Below, piece by piece: positions 1-6,824 of a DNA stretch of 14,072 nt. Each line of letters begins with the position of its first letter. The first letter of the stretch is position 1. This DNA is from Clostridium sp. CAG:433. GTDB taxonomy: Bacteria > Bacillota_I > Bacilli_A > RF39 > UBA660. Position numbers and translations under genes: made by a program. Below the pieces are notes generated by a model. It was not told where the DNA came from. It was given only the letters and a program-made list of their open reading frames with translations, and ran no database searches. The DNA is taken from NCBI GenBank assembly GCA_000433675.1, contig FR893529.1:1-14072 (forward strand), read 5' to 3'.

Positions 1-10
1 TCAAATAATT

Positions 11-38
11 CTTTTTTAGTGTCTACTTTTTGTTGACA
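11..38. repeat. Imperfect hairpin at the left edge, possible IS end or terminator remnant
   Basis: A T-run (12-17) and AGTGTC are followed by TGTCTAC (20-26), a TTTTT loop and GTTGACA (32-38), which pair with one T-T mismatch. It lies just beyond the stop of the minus-strand methyltransferase. Read on the minus strand it lacks the U-run of a terminator. Read on the plus strand, the T-run could be the tail of a hairpin outside the window. Paired TGTC ends of this kind resemble insertion sequence termini, but no transposase is visible here, so the identity is a guess. Confidence 0.25.
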
Positions 39-48
39 ACTTCAATTT

Positions 49-858
49 TTAGTCTTCCTTTTTTAATATATCTAAAGTATGCGCAGCAGCTCCTATCATT
101 TCATATCTTTCACAAGTACTTAAATGATATTTAATAAATTCATTAAATGTATTTTCATCCATTTTATTTAATACATCTCTAATATAATTTGCACATCCAT
201 CAGGAGTTATAATTTTAACTCTTTTTAAATTTACTATTTTATTATAATTGTTTATTTCTTCAATTCTAACAGGTGAATATAGATTATCAACCCAAGATAC
301 AATTTTATAATTATTATCAATTTCATTATTATTAATAGAGTTCATTATGTTATTTTCTTTAAAACCATATCTAATAATACAATAATCATTCATAAAATAT
401 TGAACTAAAATATAACCATTCTTTTTAGTAACTCTTTTTGCTTCAGATAATGCTTTTATTTTTTCTTCATCAGTCATTAAATGATACATTGGACCAAAAA
501 GTAATACAATTTCAAATGATTCATCTTTAAATTTGGAAAGGTTAGTCGCATTTCCTTGAACAACCTTAACTTTATCGCTATTTTTTTCAATTACTTTTAA
601 ATTATGTTTAATAAGTTCAAGGGCAGTAACATCATATCCATCATTTGCTAAATTTATAGAATATTTACCAGTACCTGCGCCAACATCAAGAATTTTAGGA
701 TTATTAAATTCTTTTAAATATTCTTTAATATATTTCATAGATGTAATAAATTCAACTTGTCCATGTCTTGTATTTAATCTTTTATCTTCATTAAACTTAT
801 TATAGTATTTAATTAAATTTTCTTCGTTCATAAAAATATCACCAATAAAATGATACAT
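49..858 (-). CDS. Class I SAM-dependent methyltransferase
   Basis: This is a cytosolic S-adenosylmethionine-dependent methyltransferase of 269 residues; its substrate cannot be told from sequence. Motif I, ILDVGAGTGKYS (residues 56-67), forms the glycine-rich SAM loop. The acidic end of strand beta-2 (ALELIKHNL, E81) would hold the ribose, and GPMYHL (122-127) follows the motif IV strand. The C-terminal 110 residues have no motif I recognise and probably form the substrate cap. Two starts are possible. The ATG at 858 has AAGGA five bases upstream. The ATG at 831 (MNEENLIKYYNKF) has GGTGAT six bases upstream and gives the N-terminus I associate with this methyltransferase type. I keep the longer form without strong preference. 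The gene is transcribed divergently from the zinc-ribbon gene at 918, with only about 60 bp between them. It is the only minus-strand gene in the window. Confidence 0.85.
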   Translation of the reverse strand: MYHFIGDIFMNEENLIKYYNKFNEDKRLNTRHGQVEFITSMKYIKEYLKEFNNPKILDVGAGTGKYSINLANDGYDVTALELIKHNLKVIEKNSDKVKVVQGNATNLSKFKDESFEIVLLFGPMYHLMTDEEKIKALSEAKRVTKKNGYILVQYFMNDYCIIRYGFKENNIMNSINNNEIDNNYKIVSWVDNLYSPVRIEEINNYNKIVNLKRVKIITPDGCANYIRDVLNKMDENTFNEFIKYHLSTCERYEMIGAAAHTLDILKKED

Positions 859-883
859 TATTTTCCTTATTTTTTCTAGTGTA

Positions 884-892
884 TGGTATAAT
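884..892 (+). promoter_or_regulatory. Extended -10 promoter for the zinc-ribbon/YcxB unit
   Basis: TGG directly precedes TATAAT (887-892), giving an extended -10 element. No good -35 is seen 17 bp upstream, which an extended -10 can tolerate. The start codon at 918 is 25 bp downstream, with AGGAGG at 905-910 between. Confidence 0.6.
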
Positions 893-917
893 TATTTTAT
901 AAGTAGGAGGAAAATAT

Positions 918-1286
918 ATGTTTTGTAATAAATGTGGAAGTGAAATAAAAGAGGATAATAAATTTTGTACAAATTGTGGTAATAAAGTTATAAAAGATGA
1001 AAATGATTGTTATATATTATTTGAACGAATGAAACAATTTTATGGATGTTTAGTTCCAATTGATATTTATTTAGATGGTAATAGGGTTGGAAGTGTTAAA
1101 AGTAATAAATCAATAAAAATAGATACAACATATGGAAATCATAAACTTTCATTTAATTTATGGAGTGGTAATGGAATGTATGATATCAATATTGCAAAAG
1201 GAGAAAATGTAAAAGTAACTTTTAAATTATCAATGGGACTTGTTACATCTGAACCTGAAATTATTTCTATTGAAAAAATTAAGTAA
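918..1286 (+). CDS. Zinc-ribbon protein with a C-terminal PEGA-like domain
   Basis: This is a small protein of 122 residues and unknown function. The N-terminus is a double-CxxC zinc ribbon (C3, C6, C17, C20), the 'zinc-ribbon' module common at the start of Firmicutes membrane-associated proteins. From about residue 40 onward the pattern of short beta strands with an 'IYLDGNRVG...KIDTTYGNHKL' run resembles a PEGA-like beta-sandwich, in which a D-G turn is followed by a G-x-H-x-L strand. There is no signal peptide or membrane segment, so it should be cytosolic. AGGAGG lies seven bases before the ATG. The next gene starts 37 bp downstream with no terminator between, so the two are probably co-transcribed and may work together. 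The ribbon call is firm; the PEGA-like assignment is by pattern only. Confidence 0.75.
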   Translation: MFCNKCGSEIKEDNKFCTNCGNKVIKDENDCYILFERMKQFYGCLVPIDIYLDGNRVGSVKSNKSIKIDTTYGNHKLSFNLWSGNGMYDINIAKGENVKVTFKLSMGLVTSEPEIISIEKIK

Positions 1287-1323
1287 ATAAATAATTATAT
1301 AAAATTATTATAGGAGTATAGTT

Positions 1324-2490
1324 ATGGAAAAGGAAAGATTTAATTATAAATCAAAAATAAATTATGATGATTTTGTTCAATATGCAAAACTAAACAAAAA
1401 TATTAAATACGGAAATTTTGTAAAGTTTGAATTGATTTTATTTGTGTTATTAGTTTTTCAAATATTATTAAATCGTAATTATTCAACATCTTATATTTTA
1501 TTATTAATGTTTTTATTGCTTACATTAATATTATATATAGTAAATAAAATTACATTAAACGGATATATAACAAAATTATATAATTTGTTATATATAAATG
1601 AAGAAGAGTATGAAATAAGTTTTTATAATAAATACTTAATAAGAAAAAGTAAAATTTCTAATAACAATATAGAATATTCTAAAATTAACAAAATAATTGA
1701 AACAAAGAAAAATTTTTATATAATTTATAAAACAATATATATGTGTTTAAAAAAAGATGGATTGTCCAGTGACGAACAAGATTTTATCAGAAAAATTGAT
1801 ATAAAAAAATATAAACATAAAAATGATAATAAAAATATAAATTCAGATAAAGTAAATATTATATTTAGAATAATGTTTGTAGTTAATATATTTCTTTTAT
1901 TATCTTTAATTTATTTTATTACAGGCAGTTATTCTGAAAAATTTTGTTATCCAATATTAATTGAATTATTTATTTTTATAATATTTTTAGTAATTCAAGT
2001 TGTCGCAAATAAAAAGGGTTATAAGTTAAATAAAAATATTGTTGTTAGTATAATAGGTATATTTTTGTCATTAGTTTGCATTATTTTAAATCTGTCTCCT
2101 AAAGATATTTCGATTGATTATAATAATATATATAAGTATGAAAAAATATCTTCAATAAAATTACCTGATAATGGTAGATTTTATAAAGGTGTTAATTATC
2201 ATGAAAACAGCTTAAGTAATTATAAATATTTTAAATCAATTTACTATAATGAATATGCAACTCAAATAGAAAATGAAATAAAGAAAAGTGATAAATGGTT
2301 AAGTACTGATAATATTTCTTCAAAATTAAATATTAGAAATTTAAATTATAATTCTGGATATTATTTAATATATAATAAATCACTTAATAAATATACTGAT
2401 AAAATAGATAAAAAACAAGATTATGAATATTGTATAATGACTTATAATAAAGACACTAAATATTTAATAATAATAGAATTTAAGTATTAG
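1324..2490 (+). CDS. YcxB-like multi-pass membrane protein of unknown function
   Basis: A membrane protein of 388 residues. The first 160 residues have the layout of a YcxB-like protein: a short N-terminal cytosolic stretch, two adjacent membrane segments (about 35-50 and 55-75), then a soluble beta-rich domain (about 80-160) with 'IEYSKINKIIETKKNFYIIY' and a 'LKKDG' turn. Three more membrane segments follow (about 177-200, 207-228, 239-257). A 130-residue tyrosine- and asparagine-rich C-terminal domain (258-388) matches nothing I recognise; simple counting of five segments puts it outside if the N-terminus is inside. YcxB-like proteins usually end after the soluble domain, so the extra half is unusual. 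A GGAG-type ribosome binding site lies near 1313-1316. The gene follows the zinc-ribbon gene and ends at a strong terminator. Confidence 0.65.
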   Translation: MEKERFNYKSKINYDDFVQYAKLNKNIKYGNFVKFELILFVLLVFQILLNRNYSTSYILLLMFLLLTLILYIVNKITLNGYITKLYNLLYINEEEYEISFYNKYLIRKSKISNNNIEYSKINKIIETKKNFYIIYKTIYMCLKKDGLSSDEQDFIRKIDIKKYKHKNDNKNINSDKVNIIFRIMFVVNIFLLLSLIYFITGSYSEKFCYPILIELFIFIIFLVIQVVANKKGYKLNKNIVVSIIGIFLSLVCIILNLSPKDISIDYNNIYKYEKISSIKLPDNGRFYKGVNYHENSLSNYKYFKSIYYNEYATQIENEIKKSDKWLSTDNISSKLNIRNLNYNSGYYLIYNKSLNKYTDKIDKKQDYEYCIMTYNKDTKYLIIIEFKY

Positions 2491-2522
2491 GATGAGATAC
2501 AAAAATTATCTTATCCTTTTTT
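2490..2522 (+). terminator. Rho-independent terminator after the YcxB-like gene
   Basis: GGATGAGATA (2490-2499) pairs with TATCTTATCC (2507-2516) over ten base pairs including one G-T pair. The loop is CAAAAAT and six T residues follow. The first G of the stem is the last base of the TAG stop codon. Confidence 0.85.
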
Positions 2523-2575
2523 AGTGTCAGGTTAATGTTCATTTTCATATTATGTATTATGAGGTGAGTTAAAAT

Positions 2576-3373
2576 TTGAATTGGTTTAATAGTTTAAACC
2601 CAGTAATTCAAACATTATTAGCAACAATATTCACTTGGGGAGTAACTGCTTTGGGAGCACTTGTTGTTTGCTTTTTTAAAGAGATGAATAAAAAAGTACT
2701 AGATACTATTTTGGGATTTAGTGCGGGAGTTATGATTGCATCATCTTTCTGGTCACTTTTATCTCCAGCACTAGATTTGTCATTAGAACTAGGATTTAAA
2801 GAATGGGTACTTCCATCAATTGGTTTTATAATAGGAGGCTTATTTGTACTTTTTTCTGATAGCTTTTTAGATAAAGTATTAAGCATAAGAAAGAAAAAAG
2901 AAAATAATGAATCATTAAAAAGAAGTATATTATTTGTTTCTGCAATTACGATTCATAATATACCAGAAGGAATGGCAATAGGTGTAGCATTTGGAAGTCT
3001 TGCAAGTTCTAGTGCTAGTATGAATGTTGTAGGAGCATTAATGCTTGCACTTGGAATAGGTATACAAAATTTTCCAGAAGGTGCTGCTGTATCACTTCCA
3101 CTTAGAAGAGAGGGGTATTCTAGGTTTAGAAGTTTTATGATAGGTCAGGCATCAGCAATAGTAGAACCAATTGCTGCTATTATTGGAGTAATACTTGCAA
3201 TGAGTATAAAAAGTATACTACCAATTCTTTTATCTTTTGCATCAGGAGCAATGATTGTAGTAGTCGCAAGAGAACTACTTCCTGAAAGTGTAAAAGAAAA
3301 TAAAAATTTATCAACAATAGGTTTAATAGGTGGATTTGTATTAATGATGATATTAGATGTTGCTTTGGGTTAA
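2576..3373 (+). CDS. ZIP-family divalent metal transporter (GufA/ZupT-like)
   Basis: An integral membrane permease of 265 residues that should move Zn2+ or related divalent metals into the cytosol. It carries the ZIP signature: HNIPEG in the fourth membrane segment (127-132) and QNFPEG in the fifth (164-169), whose His, Asn, Glu and Gln side chains line the binuclear metal site. A further VEP motif (E197) and 'ARELLPES' (231-238) also match bacterial GufA-type members. About eight hydrophobic segments are visible. The loop between the third and fourth (about 101-116) is short, charged and lysine-rich, not the long His-rich loop of some eukaryotic ZIPs. The start is TTG, chosen because AGGTGAG sits eight bases upstream and the next methionine is too far in. 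The gene has its own terminator, so it is likely monocistronic. I see no metal-responsive leader. Confidence 0.9.
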   Translation: MNWFNSLNPVIQTLLATIFTWGVTALGALVVCFFKEMNKKVLDTILGFSAGVMIASSFWSLLSPALDLSLELGFKEWVLPSIGFIIGGLFVLFSDSFLDKVLSIRKKKENNESLKRSILFVSAITIHNIPEGMAIGVAFGSLASSSASMNVVGALMLALGIGIQNFPEGAAVSLPLRREGYSRFRSFMIGQASAIVEPIAAIIGVILAMSIKSILPILLSFASGAMIVVVARELLPESVKENKNLSTIGLIGGFVLMMILDVALG

Positions 3374-3397
3374 AGATAGAGTAATCTATCTTTTTTT
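3372..3397 (+). terminator. Rho-independent terminator after the ZIP gene
   Basis: AAAGATAGA (3372-3380) pairs perfectly with TCTATCTTT (3385-3393) around a GTAA loop, and a T-run extends to 3397. It begins at the TAA stop codon. Confidence 0.85.
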
Positions 3398-3443
3398 CTT
3401 TATTTTTCCTATTTTTCACCATATTTTACACATAATTAAATTT

Positions 3444-3449
3444 TATAAT
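3444..3449 (+). promoter_or_regulatory. -10 box before the surface beta-helix gene
   Basis: TATAATG sits just after the ZIP terminator and 24 bp before the ATG at 3474. No convincing -35 lies at normal spacing; TTTACA at 3425-3430 is only 13 bp away. The position favours the start at 3474 over the ATG at 3456, which would fall at the likely transcription start. Confidence 0.45.
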
Positions 3450-3473
3450 GTAGTCATGAAAGAAAGAAAAAAT

Positions 3474-3620
3474 ATGAAAAGAAAAATAAAGAATATTATA
3501 ACTATTATACTTATATCAGTACTATTAGTATGTATGTATTTTACAGTAACTAATAATGTAAGTAATAATCAAAGTAGTGTTCAAAATAATCAAATGGGAG
3601 GTATGATGAGTCAAAGGTGA
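3474..3620 (+). pseudogene. N-terminal fragment of the frameshifted surface beta-helix protein
   Basis: This 48-residue frame starts MKRKIKNI, has one hydrophobic segment (about 8-26, N-terminus inside), then an Asn/Gln-rich stretch ending NNQMGGMMSQ. It stops at a TGA (3618-3620). One base later in phase, the +1 frame continues with GEPPEKPGD and stays open to 5277. The pieces join cleanly if the A at about 3615 is skipped (CAA-GGT-GAA in place of CAA-AGG-TGA). From memory, relatives in gut Firmicutes have exactly this order: anchor, QMGG and proline-rich linker, two membrane segments, beta-helix. So this is the start of the following gene and not a separate small protein. The ribosome binding site is weak (GAAAGAAAG). 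Its lipobox-like LLVC lacks the small residue before Cys, so I do not call it a lipoprotein. Confidence 0.7.
3612..3620 (+). other. Frameshift site CAA-AGG-TGA
   Basis: Frame 0 reads Gln-Arg-stop. Dropping one A gives Gln-Gly-Glu and enters the long downstream frame. A GGGAGGT block lies at 3596-3602, 15 bases before the TGA, which is much farther than the three-base gap of the prfB recoding site. AGG is a rare Arg codon in these genes, where AGA dominates. A mutation, an assembly error and recoding all remain possible. Confidence 0.6.
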
Positions 3621-3621
3621 A

Positions 3622-3759
3622 CCACCAGAAAAACCAGGTGATAGTTCAAATGATAATGCAGAAAACTCAAATAATGTACCAGAAAAACCAAACGAGGATT
3701 CAGAAAGTTCTAAATCAGATACAGATAGTAATGTTCCAGATAAGCCATCAAATGATAAT
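3622..3759 (+). repeat. Three imperfect Pro-Glu-Lys-Pro linker repeats
   Basis: Read in the frame of the beta-helix gene, PEKP, PEKP and PDKP begin at 3625, 3679 and 3736, spaced 18 and 19 codons, each followed by a Ser/Asn/Asp-rich run. They form an acidic, flexible extracellular linker. The stretch contains no start codon in that frame, which supports its being the middle of one gene. Confidence 0.6.
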
Positions 3760-3765
3760 TCAAAT

Positions 3766-5277
3766 ATGGCTGGTGGAAATAATATGATGCCAGGCGAAGG
3801 TAATGCACCTGAAATGAATGATAATCAAAACAATTCATCAGTTTACTATTATATAGTACTAGGTCTTGAAGGACTTATAACATCATCATTAATAATATAT
3901 TTATTTATGTCGGGATTTAATAAAAAAAGTATAAAAGAAACATTTAAATCAGGAGATAAAATAATTATATATTTATTATCTTTAGCATTACTTACTTTAG
4001 CATTAACATATTCTAGTGATAAATTATTAAGTAATAATTCTACAAATAAAGATAATCAAATGAATAATAATATGGGAAGTGAAAATGTAACATATAAAGG
4101 TGCAGAAGAAATTACAAAAGATACAACTATTTCAAGTGGAGAATATGAATCAACTAACAGTGATGAGAATGCTATCTTAGTTAGTGGTGATATAACATCT
4201 AGTTTATCAAACATAACAGTAACTAAAAAAGGTGATTCAACTAGCGCAGACGGAAGTAGTTTCTATGGAAATAATTCTGCTGTATTAGCAAAATCAGGTG
4301 CAACATTAACGCTTGATAATATAAATGTAACAACTAGTTCAAATGGCGCAAATGGTGTATTTAGTTATGGTGGAAGTGCTACAACTAATAACTCTAATAG
4401 TGATGGAACAAATGTAACAATAAGTAACTCAAAAATAACAACAACAGGTGATAATGCTGGAGGTATTATGACAACTGGAGGAGGTAAAACAACTGCAAAT
4501 AATTTAACTATAAATACAAGTGGAACATCATCCGCAGCAATAAGATCAGATAGAGGAGGCGGAACAGTTACAGTAAATAAAGGAACATACACTACAACAG
4601 GAACAGGTTCCCCAAGCATATATTCAACTGCGGACATAACAGTTAATAATGCAACACTAGTATCAAAAGCATCTGAAGGTATAGTAATAGAAGGAAAAAA
4701 TAAAGTTACAATAAATAATACAAAATTAACAGATAGTAATACAAAACTAAATGGTCAGTCAACAACATATAAAAATATATTCTTATATCAATCAATGAGT
4801 GGAGATGCATCTACTGGTACAGCTGAATTTACTTCTAAAGATAGTGATATAGTAACTAATAATGGTGATACATTTTATGTAACAAATACAACAGCTACTA
4901 TAAATTTAACTAATAATAAAATTACAAATAATGATTCAAAAGGTAATTTTTTAAGAGTTCAAAAAGATTCATGGGGAAACTCTGGTTCTAATGGAGGAGA
5001 TGTAACTCTTAATATGACTAATCAAGAAGCAGATGGTGATATTGTTATTGATAGTATTTCAACTCTTACTATGAATTTAAAAGAAAAATCATCATTTACT
5101 GGTAAAATCAATTCAGAAAATAGTGCTAAAAGTATAAAACTTGTACTTGATAAAAATAGTAAAATTAAATTAACTGGTGATAGTTATATATCTAGTTTAG
5201 AAGATGAAGATAGTAGTTATGATAATATAGATTTTAATGGATATAAATTATATGTAAATGGAACTGCTATAAATTAA
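3766..5277 (+). pseudogene. Membrane-anchored surface beta-helix protein (main fragment; frame open from 3607)
   Basis: The main part of a roughly 600-residue surface protein. In the 503 residues counted from the first ATG in frame, two membrane segments (about 26-48 and 65-84) flank a short basic loop (FNKKSIKETFKSGDK), which should face the cytosol. From about 105 to the end runs an Asn/Thr/Ser/Gly-rich right-handed beta-helix, with repeated 'NNxxITxxGxNAxGI' coils and runs such as SSAAIRSDRGGGTVTV and GSPSIYSTADITV that I recall from a widespread gut Firmicutes family. This would place the helix outside the cell; its ligand is unknown and adhesion or carbohydrate binding is only an inference. 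The ATG at 3766 has no ribosome binding site, so it is unlikely to be the true start. The 5' part lies at 3474-3620 in another frame. There is no LPxTG anchor. dapF follows with its own promoter. If the shift is recoded or a sequencing error, the gene is intact. Confidence 0.75.
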
Positions 5278-5279
5278 TA

Positions 5280-5308
5280 TTTACAATGGATAGCCAAAAT
5301 GATAAAAT
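5280..5308 (+). promoter_or_regulatory. Promoter for dapF
   Basis: TTTACA (5280-5285) is separated by 17 bp from TAAAAT (5303-5308), which is preceded by TGA as an extended -10. The -35 overlaps the end of the beta-helix gene region. Transcription would start near 5315, after the in-frame ATG at 5299 and before that at 5335, so it decides the dapF start. Confidence 0.65.
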
Positions 5309-5334
5309 ATAAAGGTACGAAAGAAGATGAGAAT

Positions 5335-6192
5335 ATGATAAAGTTTACAAAGATGCAAGGTCTTGGAAATGACTATGTTTATATAGATGCAACTAAAGAA
5401 AATATAGAAAATCCTAGTGTGCTTGCTAAATATATAAGTGATAGACACTTTGGTGTAGGATCAGATGGTTTAATATTAATTTGTCCTAGTGATAAAGCAG
5501 ATTTTAGAATGAGAATGTTTAATTCAGATGGTAGTGAAGCAGAAATGTGTGGAAATGGAATTAGATGTGTTGGTAAATTTGTTTATGACAAAAAATTAAC
5601 AGATAAAACTTTAGTTACTATAGAAACAAAGGCTGGAATAAAAACTTTAAAATTAAATGTAAAGGATGAAAAAGTAGATACTGTAAGAGTTGATATGGGA
5701 ACTCCTATACTTGAAAGTGAGAAGATACCAGTTATAACAGATGAAAATATTGCACAAAATTTAAGATTAAATGCACTAGATAAAAGTTTTGATTTTACGT
5801 GTGTATCTATGGGAAATCCTCATGCAGTAACAGTTGTAGATAATGTAACAGATTTTGATGTAAAAAAATATGGTAGTATTTTAGAAGTTAATGAGGTTTT
5901 TCCAAATAAAACTAATGTTGAATTTGTAGAAATAAAAGATTCTGAAAATATAAAAATGAGAGTTTGGGAGAGAGGTACAGGCGAAACATTAGCGTGCGGT
6001 ACAGGTGCTTGCGCAAGTGCAGTTGCATGTAATTTAAATGGATTAACTAAAAATAACGTTAATGTTGAACTTTTAGGAGGAAATTTAAATATCGAACTTG
6101 GTGAAGATAATCATGTGTATATGACTGGACCTGCAGTAACAGTTTTTGAAGGTGAATTAAATAATCCAAAAGTATTAAAATTAACAAGGTAA
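5335..6192 (+). CDS. dapF: Diaminopimelate epimerase
   Basis: Cofactor-independent racemase that turns LL-diaminopimelate into meso-diaminopimelate, the precursor of lysine and of the peptidoglycan cross-link. It is cytosolic, with two pseudo-symmetric domains. Counting from the ATG at 5335 (285 residues, normal length), the catalytic cysteine pair is C72 in EMCGNGIRC and C221 in LACGTGACAS. The N-terminal GLGNDYVYID and the MGNPHAV stretch are also typical. An earlier in-frame ATG at 5299 would add twelve unrelated residues and lies inside the promoter, so I reject it; the ribosome binding site is weak (GATGAG). No other dap gene is nearby. The gene stands as a single transcription unit between its promoter and a terminator. 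Its presence implies a meso-DAP or lysine pathway, which argues against a wall-less organism. Confidence 0.95.
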   Translation: MIKFTKMQGLGNDYVYIDATKENIENPSVLAKYISDRHFGVGSDGLILICPSDKADFRMRMFNSDGSEAEMCGNGIRCVGKFVYDKKLTDKTLVTIETKAGIKTLKLNVKDEKVDTVRVDMGTPILESEKIPVITDENIAQNLRLNALDKSFDFTCVSMGNPHAVTVVDNVTDFDVKKYGSILEVNEVFPNKTNVEFVEIKDSENIKMRVWERGTGETLACGTGACASAVACNLNGLTKNNVNVELLGGNLNIELGEDNHVYMTGPAVTVFEGELNNPKVLKLTR

Positions 6193-6199
6193 TAAGTAG

Positions 6200-6227
6200 G
6201 CATATCTTATATTGATATGCTTTTTTT
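6200..6227 (+). terminator. Rho-independent terminator after dapF
   Basis: GCATATC (6200-6206) pairs perfectly with GATATGC (6214-6220) around a seven-base loop and is followed by seven T residues. Confidence 0.85.
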
Positions 6228-6251
6228 GTGGAAAAATATTAAAAGATTATG

Positions 6252-6257
6252 TATAAT
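6252..6257 (+). promoter_or_regulatory. -10 box for the tag/ABC exporter unit
   Basis: TATAAT lies 21 bp before the tag start codon. The best -35-like match, TTGTGG (6226-6231), is 20 bp upstream, which is too far for a good promoter. TG sits directly before the box, one base off the extended -10 pattern. Confidence 0.45.
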
Positions 6258-6278
6258 TAATTTAAAGGATTGGTAATT

Positions 6279-6824
6279 ATGAATAGATGTTCTTGGGTTA
6301 ATATGAATAATGAGCATTATATAAAGTATCATGATGAAGAATGGGGAAGAAAAAGTTTTAATGATAATCATTTATTTGAAATGTTATTACTTGAATCATT
6401 TCAGGCAGGTCTTTCTTGGGAATGTATACTAAATAAAAGAGAGAATTTTAGAACGGCATTTGATAACTTTAATATTGATAAAATAATAAATTATGATGAA
6501 GAAAAAATAAATGAACTATTAAATAATAAAGGAATAATCAGAAACAAATTAAAAATAAAAGCAGCCATTAACAATGCAAAAATATTTAAAGAAATACAAA
6601 AAGAATATGGATCATTTAGTAATTATATCTGGTCATTTACTAGTAATAAGGTTATATATGAAACAGGTAAAACAAAATCAGAGTTATCAGACAATATATC
6701 AAAAGATTTAAATAAAAGGGGTATGAAATTTGTTGGAACAATAGTAATATATTCATATCTTCAAGCAATAGGAATAATTAATTCACATGATAAAGATTGT
6801 TTTTTATATAAGGAGGAACAATAA
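6279..6824 (+). CDS. tag: DNA-3-methyladenine glycosylase I
   Basis: Base-excision repair enzyme that removes 3-methyladenine from alkylated DNA. The 181-residue product has the helix-hairpin-helix glycosylase fold of Tag. The zinc-binding quartet is complete: C4 and H18 near the N-terminus (MNRCSW, YHDEEWG) and H170 and C174 near the C-terminus (HDKDC). The active-site region LFEMLLLESFQAGLSW carries the conserved glutamate (E39, matching E38 of E. coli Tag). I start at the ATG at 6279 because AAGGAT is eight bases upstream and MNRCSW is the family N-terminus. A TTG three codons earlier is less likely. The stop codon overlaps the next ATG by one base (TAATG), and AGGAGG for the ATPase lies inside the tag reading frame, so tag is translationally coupled to the exporter genes. 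Confidence 0.93.
   Translation: MNRCSWVNMNNEHYIKYHDEEWGRKSFNDNHLFEMLLLESFQAGLSWECILNKRENFRTAFDNFNIDKIINYDEEKINELLNNKGIIRNKLKIKAAINNAKIFKEIQKEYGSFSNYIWSFTSNKVIYETGKTKSELSDNISKDLNKRGMKFVGTIVIYSYLQAIGIINSHDKDCFLYKEEQ

Noticed and set aside
2608..2886. Antisense open frame in the ZIP gene
   Set aside because: It is opposite a well-conserved transporter and has no family resemblance or start signal.
3357..3473. Longer start for the beta-helix N-terminal fragment
   Set aside because: The extended frame would begin inside the ZIP gene and run through its terminator and the -10 box; the ATG at 3474 fits better.
3594..3625. prfB-like programmed +1 frameshift
   Set aside because: The GGGAGGT block is 15 bases from the TGA rather than about three bases from the slip codon, and there is no CUU-UGA. 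Not claimed as recoding; kept only as one explanation.
4365..4637. Antisense open frame in the beta-helix gene
   Set aside because: It is a composition shadow of the repeated coding sequence, rich in Val/Pro, without a ribosome binding site.
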